In this document: positions 58,455 to 64,000 of the stretch, piece by piece | Numbering within the stretch: position 1 is the first letter of the stretch | How the letters are laid out: each line of letters begins with the position of its first letter | Source of the DNA: Maioricimonas rarisocia | GTDB lineage: Bacteria; Planctomycetota; Planctomycetia; Planctomycetales; Planctomycetaceae | Assembly: GCF_007747795.1 (NCBI RefSeq) | Contig: NZ_CP036275.1 | Coordinates: 3,464,001-3,528,000 of the forward strand | DNA length: 64,000 nucleotides | Direction: 5' to 3' | The notes under the pieces: model-generated | Seen by the model: the letters and a program-made list of their open reading frames with translations, nothing else | What the model was told of the DNA's origin: nothing | The model's database searches: none | Made by a program: the position numbers and the translations under genes

Positions 58455-61436
58455 CTACTCGATTCGCGAAAACCGCAGGCGGTTCAGGCAGGTGTTCACG
58501 CCCTTGCGGGGAGAACCGATGTCGACCGTCAGCCGTCCGTCTTTTACCTCGACGACGACACTCTTTTCGAAGAACTCGTTGATCGCGGTCGTCTGGTTCC
58601 GCGCCAGCGGCACACCTTCTATCGTGACGACCTGCCCTTCCTGAACAAACCCCGAATCGCCAATACAGGCGGTGACCCGGTACGTGCCGTCCTCGACGAG
58701 ACATTCCCACGTCGCCGTTTCGCGGGTAAACAGGAACGAATCGAGCACGGGATCGGCGTTCTTTCCGCGACGGCGGTGATTCGACTGAATGTCTTCGGTC
58801 CAGCCGTAGCCCCGCTCTTCCGAGAATTCCTCGCCGTGGTCGTTCACGTAACCCGGGGCAATGATCGCCGGACGTCCCGTGAAGTTAAAGGCCTGGATCG
58901 GGCCGATCGACAGGTTCCGGATGCGGTCGGCGAGCCCGTCTCCATCAGGATCGGCATCGAACCGGTCCGGAATGTTGTCATTGTCCCGATCGAGCGGCAA
59001 AGGATCGTCCAGGTCCTTCTTGCCATCTCCGTCCGCGTCGTTTCCAGTGGTCAGCAAACGTTCGTTCGCTGGCGGTGTCAGCCCCTTCTCGCCGACCAGC
59101 CGGTAGAGCGCCACCGCCAGTTCGGCGCGGGACACGGCTGTCTCTCCGTTGTCGTCGCCAGGCTCCGCATCCATCTCGAACGAGCTGAGAAGGCTGCCGA
59201 GGAACGCCTGGTCGGCCGTCTGATCGGGATGATAGTAGGCGTCGTCCTCCTGCTTTGTGACCAGCCCCCATTTCACGAGTGATTCGATCGCCGCGAAATC
59301 CGGATCGAATCCTCCCACGTCCTCGAAAACCGGACGGTTTGCCTTGAGGTCTTCGGTGTACTCGAAATCGGTGAATCTGCGGTCGGCGAGTTCCCCGGCT
59401 GCCAGCAGCGATCGCACCACTCCTCGAGCGACTTCACGCCGGGTGACGAGCCGCTCCGGTTCGAAGTCCTGCCGGCCGGAAACGCCCGGTAAGATTCCCG
59501 CGATCGCCAGATGATTGGCGGCTGCGAACCAGGGAGCATCCGGCGGAACGTCGTGATACGGCCAGAGCAGTACTCCCGGCGGTTGCGCCTGCGTCCACGG
59601 ATCGACCGGAGGCGACACCAGTCGTTGCTGGACTTCGCGAACCAGGTGGGGCGTCCGCGCGAGCTCACGTGGTGTCGTGTCGTTCTCGATTGCCACAGCC
59701 GCCACGGTTGCCGCAGCCTGCCCCACCAGCATGCCGTGGCCGTGAAGCCGGACCGCGGACGAGACGATGCTCGAATAGCCGAGGTTCTTGCCCGCCCCGA
59801 TCAGTCCCTGATGCTCGCGCGGCACAAGGCTTCGCAACGGAAAACCGGCCCGGTCCGTGTGCGTCCCCCAGTGCCGGTATTTCGTGTGAATGTGGGCCCA
59901 CGGACCGCTGTTGTCCTCGCCCAGGAAGATCCGCTTCGTCGGATGAAAGTCGATGTTGAACTGGTAGCCGAAGACAGCGTCGGTCGGCATCGCGGACGCC
60001 CAGGACTGGATTCCGTCCCGGTCGCGCACGTCCTGCTCCCGCAGAACGTAGAGGGCACTCAGCCGCAGACCTTCCCGAATGTACGGCTTGAGCGGCATTC
60101 CATTCGGCGTGCCGAACTCGTCCGTGGGACGCATCGAGCGGAACGTCACCGCCTCGTCCGGCTGCCTGTCCGCGACCACTGTCTGCAGAAAGTGCAGCAG
60201 CCCCAGAGCATGTTCGCGTGAATCGTCAAACACGATCCGCCGCTGGTCTGGCGTCATCTCGACGATGTTCTTCTGCGACGCCCCCTCCTCCGTCGCCTCC
60301 AGAGCATCGACAACGTGCTGAGGAAAGTTGTAGAGCGGGTAATCCTGCAGCGGCCAGTTGACCAGCAGACACTCGGTTCCCTCAGGGAGGTTGTTGTGCC
60401 GGCGATCGACCAGCCGCCTGTGCGTGTAGACGCTCCGCCCCGCTCCGTACGGCCCGCTCGGAACGTCGCTGTCGACCCACACCGACGAGTGCGGTTTCAT
60501 CACGCCGCGGGGCCAGTCGACCCCGGCAAACTCGTCTTTCGTCTCCAGCACGGCTCCGTAGTACGTCCGCGGGTCGTAATGCTCCGGTGGATCGATGACG
60601 GTCTCGGTGTCCGTCTCCCGCAGGACCATGCAGCCGGTGATCGGGTTCATCTCGTTCCGGCCAACATCGTCGAATGACTCCGGGGCACTCGGCTCGTTGA
60701 ACTGGTGCTTCAGGTCCGGTCCGGCCATGTACTCCGCACCGCTCAGGCGGATGACATCTCCCCAGTCGGAAGCATCAATCGTCAGCGCGGCATCCACGCG
60801 CAGCCGTTTCCGTTCCGACGAAGTGCCGTCGCGCCCCGAGAACACGACTCCCTTCAGGTTTGCAGCGTCACCGATTACTCCCTCCGGCTCGTAATGGGAG
60901 AACAGCCGGATCGGTCCCCCCTGCTCTTCCAGATAGGGGGCGATCAGCTTCCGAAACAGTGTTTCGGTGTCGCGTGGCTCACAGGTTGTCCATGCCGTCC
61001 ACGAGTTGCCGGGACGCTTCAGGCCGTACTTCCGCTGCATGTCCGCTTCGATGGCGTCCATGATCTCGAGGAACATTCCCGTACGGGGAAACGGTTCCCG
61101 CCGCCCTTCGTAGATCGTCCACTCGTCGACGGCCCCGAGTCCCTCTGCCGTGAACTGACCGCCGAACCAGTCGATGTCGTTGACCAGGGCAATGGAGCGG
61201 ACACCCAACCGCGCCGCCTGCACGGCCGCTGCGACCGCCGACTCGTTACCGCCGACCACCAGCAGATCGACGGCGAGCTGCTCATCGACCTGATCGGAAG
61301 AGTTCGCCAGGACCGGACCGCGAGAGGCCGGCCGGACCGATGAGTCCTGCTGCGCCTCCTCCGCCCGGACTGCCGCGAGCGTGAACGCGACGATCGTCGT
61401 CAAGATCGTGGCAGCAGTAATACCAATGCGATTCAT
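58455..61436 (-). CDS. Exported modular FAD-dependent oxidoreductase
   Basis: A 993-aa exported protein. ATG 61436 starts a signal peptide (about 1-25). An FAD-type fold comes first (LLVVGGNESAVAAAVQAARL, WFGGQFTAEGLGAVDEW), as in proteins labelled xanthan lyase or FAD-dependent oxidoreductase. Residues about 640-780 contain SLH-like repeats (ITRREVARGVVRSLL type). A thrombospondin-3-like calcium run follows (NDADGDGKKDLDDPLP). The last 120 residues form a galactose-binding-like beta-sandwich (RGYGWTEDIQSN, DSFLFTRETATWECLV). It probably acts on sugars at the cell surface. The following gene is 13 bases away. Confidence 0.85.
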   Translation of the reverse strand: MNRIGITAATILTTIVAFTLAAVRAEEAQQDSSVRPASRGPVLANSSDQVDEQLAVDLLVVGGNESAVAAAVQAARLGVRSIALVNDIDWFGGQFTAEGLGAVDEWTIYEGRREPFPRTGMFLEIMDAIEADMQRKYGLKRPGNSWTAWTTCEPRDTETLFRKLIAPYLEEQGGPIRLFSHYEPEGVIGDAANLKGVVFSGRDGTSSERKRLRVDAALTIDASDWGDVIRLSGAEYMAGPDLKHQFNEPSAPESFDDVGRNEMNPITGCMVLRETDTETVIDPPEHYDPRTYYGAVLETKDEFAGVDWPRGVMKPHSSVWVDSDVPSGPYGAGRSVYTHRRLVDRRHNNLPEGTECLLVNWPLQDYPLYNFPQHVVDALEATEEGASQKNIVEMTPDQRRIVFDDSREHALGLLHFLQTVVADRQPDEAVTFRSMRPTDEFGTPNGMPLKPYIREGLRLSALYVLREQDVRDRDGIQSWASAMPTDAVFGYQFNIDFHPTKRIFLGEDNSGPWAHIHTKYRHWGTHTDRAGFPLRSLVPREHQGLIGAGKNLGYSSIVSSAVRLHGHGMLVGQAAATVAAVAIENDTTPRELARTPHLVREVQQRLVSPPVDPWTQAQPPGVLLWPYHDVPPDAPWFAAANHLAIAGILPGVSGRQDFEPERLVTRREVARGVVRSLLAAGELADRRFTDFEYTEDLKANRPVFEDVGGFDPDFAAIESLVKWGLVTKQEDDAYYHPDQTADQAFLGSLLSSFEMDAEPGDDNGETAVSRAELAVALYRLVGEKGLTPPANERLLTTGNDADGDGKKDLDDPLPLDRDNDNIPDRFDADPDGDGLADRIRNLSIGPIQAFNFTGRPAIIAPGYVNDHGEEFSEERGYGWTEDIQSNHRRRGKNADPVLDSFLFTRETATWECLVEDGTYRVTACIGDSGFVQEGQVVTIEGVPLARNQTTAINEFFEKSVVVEVKDGRLTVDIGSPRKGVNTCLNRLRFSRIE

Positions 61437-61548
61437 AGAGCAGCGGCTCACGTTCTTTGTGAGAGTTTCCGGACGTCGCGTTGGGACTTGTTCTGGTCGC
61501 AGTCGCCGAATGCAATCAGCCACGCTTCGAGTCACACCTGTTTCGGAC

Positions 61549-63105
61549 CTATCGCCGGGGTTCATTATCAATCAGATCCTGACATGCCTCTTCCAGACGC
61601 TTCGCCACTTCGGGATTCTGCTCGATCACGTTCGTCTGTTCGCCCAGGTCGGACTCGAGATCGAACAACGCGTACGGTTTCTCGAACGGCTTTCCCTTCG
61701 GCCGCTGACGACCGCCCGAACCGTTTCCGAGCACCAGCTTCCAGCGGCCATCGCGTACCGCGAACATGCCTGCGACGGAATGATGCACAACAGGCGGCCG
61801 CTTCCGTTCCAGCGTCTGCCCCTTCAGCACGGCGGCGAAGCTGTAGCTGTCCGGTGCGGCACTCTTCGGCACTTCGTCGGCCGCCCCGATCACCTGAGCG
61901 AGTGTCATGAAGACGTCGGTCAGACAGACCGTGGTGTCACTGCGGCTGCCCGCCTCGACCTGTCCCGGCCAGCGGACAAAGAAGGGCACCCGGTGTCCCG
62001 CCTCCCAGATGTCCGCCTTTGTGCCCCGCAGCGGACCGTTCGCCCGGTGATGCTCGGCCCGGTACCCCTGAATCGACTCATCATCCACGTGGTCTTTGCG
62101 AGCGTCGTCGTAGCGGTACATGAACGAACCGTTGTCGCTCGTGTACAGGACGAGCGTATTGTCCGCGACATCTGCCTCATCGATCGCATCCAGCACGCCT
62201 CCCACAGTTGCATCCACCTGGGTCACAAAGTCACCGTAGGGCCCCAGGTCGGTCGTGCCGCGAAACCGCGGATGCGGCAGTACCGGTTTGTGCGGTGCCG
62301 TCAACGGGAAGTAGAGGAAGAACGGCTGCTCCTGCTTCGCTTGCCGCTTGATGAATCCGGCTGCTTCTGCCTGAAGATCATCCAGAACATCTTCCATCAC
62401 GAAATCGCGCGAACGTTCTCCCTTACGCAGGAAGGCCGGGAACTTCTGGGCCTGCTGCGTCAGAGACGGAAACTCGGTTGGTTTGCCGTTGCGGATAAAC
62501 AGATAGGGCGGGAAGTCGAGCGACGCCGGGATCACGTGGGAGAACTCGAACCCGTGCGTATGCGGCCCGTCGTCGACCGGCTGTGAAAAGTCGAAACTGC
62601 CATCGTCCTTTTTCGCGAACCCGAGCCCGAGGTGCCATTTGCCAACGATACCTGTCGTGTAACCCTGTTCTGCCAGGAAGTCTGCGACCGTCACCCGATC
62701 CTGGTCGATCAGCGGCTCGCCGTAGCCGTTCAGTACGCCCCGCTTCAGGCGCGTCCGCCAGCAGTAGCGACCGGTCACCAGACCGTAGCGCGTGGGTGTG
62801 CAGACCGCCGACGGCGTATGCGCATCGGTGAACGTCATACCCTCAGAGGGCAGCCGGTCGAGATGTGGTGTCGGGATGGCAGAGTCGGGGTTGAGCGCCC
62901 GGACATCCCCGTATCCCATGTCGTCCGCCAGAATCACAACGATGTTGGGACGGTCCGTCTGTGCAGCGAGACTCCGACCTGCCAGGGCGAGCGTAAGAAC
63001 GATCGCAATCAGCAGCAGTGCCAGCAACGAGCGTTTGTGGGGGGCATCAGATTGTTCCAGCGGCACGGCGACGGCGTCCGAAGGTCGACGGTCAGTGACG
63101 GGCAT
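61549..63105 (-). CDS. Exported sulfatase with CTPTR active site
   Basis: A 518-aa type I sulfatase. ATG 63105 opens a signal or anchor segment (SLLALLLIAIVLTLALAG, about residues 26-44). ADDMGYGDVRALNPDS is the metal motif; the formylglycine site is CTPTR, Cys at residue 102, within the CxPxR rule but with Thr in place of the usual Ser. YTSDNGSFMY carries the second metal site. The end LFDLESDLGEQTNVI is typical. First gene of a likely operon with the FAD oxidoreductase (112 bases away) and the secretin-like-domain gene. Confidence 0.93.
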   Translation of the reverse strand: MPVTDRRPSDAVAVPLEQSDAPHKRSLLALLLIAIVLTLALAGRSLAAQTDRPNIVVILADDMGYGDVRALNPDSAIPTPHLDRLPSEGMTFTDAHTPSAVCTPTRYGLVTGRYCWRTRLKRGVLNGYGEPLIDQDRVTVADFLAEQGYTTGIVGKWHLGLGFAKKDDGSFDFSQPVDDGPHTHGFEFSHVIPASLDFPPYLFIRNGKPTEFPSLTQQAQKFPAFLRKGERSRDFVMEDVLDDLQAEAAGFIKRQAKQEQPFFLYFPLTAPHKPVLPHPRFRGTTDLGPYGDFVTQVDATVGGVLDAIDEADVADNTLVLYTSDNGSFMYRYDDARKDHVDDESIQGYRAEHHRANGPLRGTKADIWEAGHRVPFFVRWPGQVEAGSRSDTTVCLTDVFMTLAQVIGAADEVPKSAAPDSYSFAAVLKGQTLERKRPPVVHHSVAGMFAVRDGRWKLVLGNGSGGRQRPKGKPFEKPYALFDLESDLGEQTNVIEQNPEVAKRLEEACQDLIDNEPRR

Positions 63106-63413
63106 GGTGATGTCCAGGTTGATCGATGTGAGCGAAGACGCGGGCAGGGTGAGATGCCCGCCGAAGTGTCGATGATTGTCCATCAGGGGCCCGGCAGCGT
63201 CAAACCAGTTGTCGGTCGATCGGTCCGCAACGGGTGCGAATCCGCACACCGCTGTGACGGTGCACACCAGATCCGTATGTGGAGGGAGATCTCCGTTCGT
63301 ACGATTCTCTGGCTCTCCGGAACGTGAATTCGCGGTCATGCGGGCAGACGACTTCGGAACCGGACCGCGGTTTGCTGTACGCTGGCCCGGTCAGTTTCTG
63401 TTCGACGCAATCA
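63106..63413. other. Divergent intergenic region between sulfatase and nrfH genes
   Basis: No gene recognised. It must carry the promoters of both divergent units. No clear promoter or operator could be picked. Confidence 0.5.
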
Positions 63414-63953
63414 ATGGGCCTCCCGATGTCCCCACCGCAGGATCCACCCCACGCCGATGCCGTTTCTGCCGACGCCGTTCCCACCGATCGAAGGTCCTGG
63501 ACGTGGGGCAGCATCACGTGGATTGTTATCGGAGTCATGGTCGGTGTGATGTGCGGGCTGGGGACGTTCACCTTCGGCTACGGCCAGGGCGCGAGTTACC
63601 TCAGCAACGATCCCAACTCGTGTGCCAACTGCCACGTGATGCAGAACCATCTGAACGACTGGCAGAAGTCGAGTCATCGCCACGTCGCGGTCTGCAACGA
63701 CTGCCACCTGCCGCACGATCCGATCGGCAAATGGGTCGTCAAGGGCGACAACGGCTTCTTCCATTCGCTGGCATTCACGTTCGAGAACTTCCACGAGCCG
63801 ATCCAGATCAAGCCCCGCAACCGCCGGGTGACCCAGTACGCCTGCATGCACTGTCACCAGGACTTCATTCATCAGACGCTTCCCTCCGACAGCGAGGTCG
63901 AGATGCTCGCGTGCATCCACTGTCACCGGGATGTCGGACATGCGGGCCGATAA
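63414..63953 (+). CDS. nrfH: Cytochrome c nitrite reductase small subunit NrfH
   Basis: A tetraheme, membrane-anchored NapC/NirT-type cytochrome of about 179 aa that passes electrons from quinol to NrfA for nitrite reduction to ammonium. A single membrane anchor (WIVIGVMVGVMCGLGTFTFGY) is followed by four heme motifs: CANCH, CNDCH, CMHCH and CIHCH. CANCHVMQNHLNDW, with Met after the first heme, is NrfH-like. ATG 63414 or 63426 is the start. nrfA should lie just beyond the window. Confidence 0.9.
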   Translation: MGLPMSPPQDPPHADAVSADAVPTDRRSWTWGSITWIVIGVMVGVMCGLGTFTFGYGQGASYLSNDPNSCANCHVMQNHLNDWQKSSHRHVAVCNDCHLPHDPIGKWVVKGDNGFFHSLAFTFENFHEPIQIKPRNRRVTQYACMHCHQDFIHQTLPSDSEVEMLACIHCHRDVGHAGR

Positions 63954-64000
63954 CTGCCGCCAGCCGTAGCCCGCCTCTTATCAAGCAACGACTCGCCTCC

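Overview
The window looks like a chromosomal segment of a planctomycete (Planctomycetota, probably order Planctomycetales). The reasons are high GC content, four arylsulfatase-type sulfatases in 64 kb, a Tat-signalled DUF1501 protein, many exported proteins with planctomycete-type domain mixes (VWA plus secretin-like plus Gly-rich, FHA plus giant coiled coil, right-handed beta-helix), Uma2-family nucleases, and an NrfH-type tetraheme cytochrome. No rRNA, tRNA or CRISPR array was recognised. One complete IS4-type insertion sequence is present.

Region by region. 1-10.5 kb: the 3' end of one sulfatase, two complete exported sulfatases, a secreted lectin-like protein, a zinc-type homocysteine S-methyltransferase, a 1355-aa outer-membrane protein resembling an inverse autotransporter with a beta-helix passenger, and a Dabb protein. 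10.7-14 kb: a two-part exported esterase/hydrolase, then queD overlapping a xylose-isomerase-like TIM-barrel gene. 14-19.7 kb: one 1869-aa FHA/coiled-coil/membrane protein built partly from exact 74-residue modules. 20-27.3 kb: a cyclopropane-fatty-acid-synthase-like methyltransferase coupled to a geranylgeranyl-reductase-like flavoprotein, a small anchored protein with a clear terminator, a THUMP-like methyltransferase, an S41 C-terminal processing protease and tsaD. 27.4-32.6 kb: a VWA/secretin-like/Gly-rich protein whose gene ends in a run of nine A residues; a TPR/YfaP-like reading frame continues in the -1 frame. 33-38.5 kb: an LptF/LptG permease, a membrane protein with PH-like halves, an exported protein overlapping plsC, and a 2OG-Fe(II)-oxygenase-like protein. 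38.7-44.2 kb: a DUF1501 protein, a large potassium-channel-like protein with a receiver-like N-terminus and beta-helical middle, and a glycerophosphodiesterase. 44-49.6 kb: an M14 carboxypeptidase, small conserved proteins, a GNAT acetyltransferase and a Tat-exported beta-helix protein. 49.7-51.4 kb: the IS element. 51.5-57 kb: a co-directional cluster pfp - Uma2 - HAD - Uma2 - gnd ending in a strong terminator. 57.2-63.1 kb: a probable operon of sulfatase, modular FAD oxidoreductase and secretin-like-domain protein. 63.4 kb to the end: nrfH, pointing to a nrfA outside the window.

Functionally the window combines extracellular degradation of sulfated polysaccharide (sulfatases, esterase, FAD oxidoreductase), envelope building (LptF/G, PlsC, CFA-like enzyme, FHA/coiled-coil protein, outer-membrane protein), central carbon metabolism (PPi-dependent phosphofructokinase, 6-phosphogluconate dehydrogenase) and tRNA modification (TsaD, possibly QueD). 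The most unusual signals are the A9 slippery run joining two open frames, the receiver-like/beta-helix/potassium-channel protein, the 74-residue coiled-coil modules, and the inverse-autotransporter-like protein.
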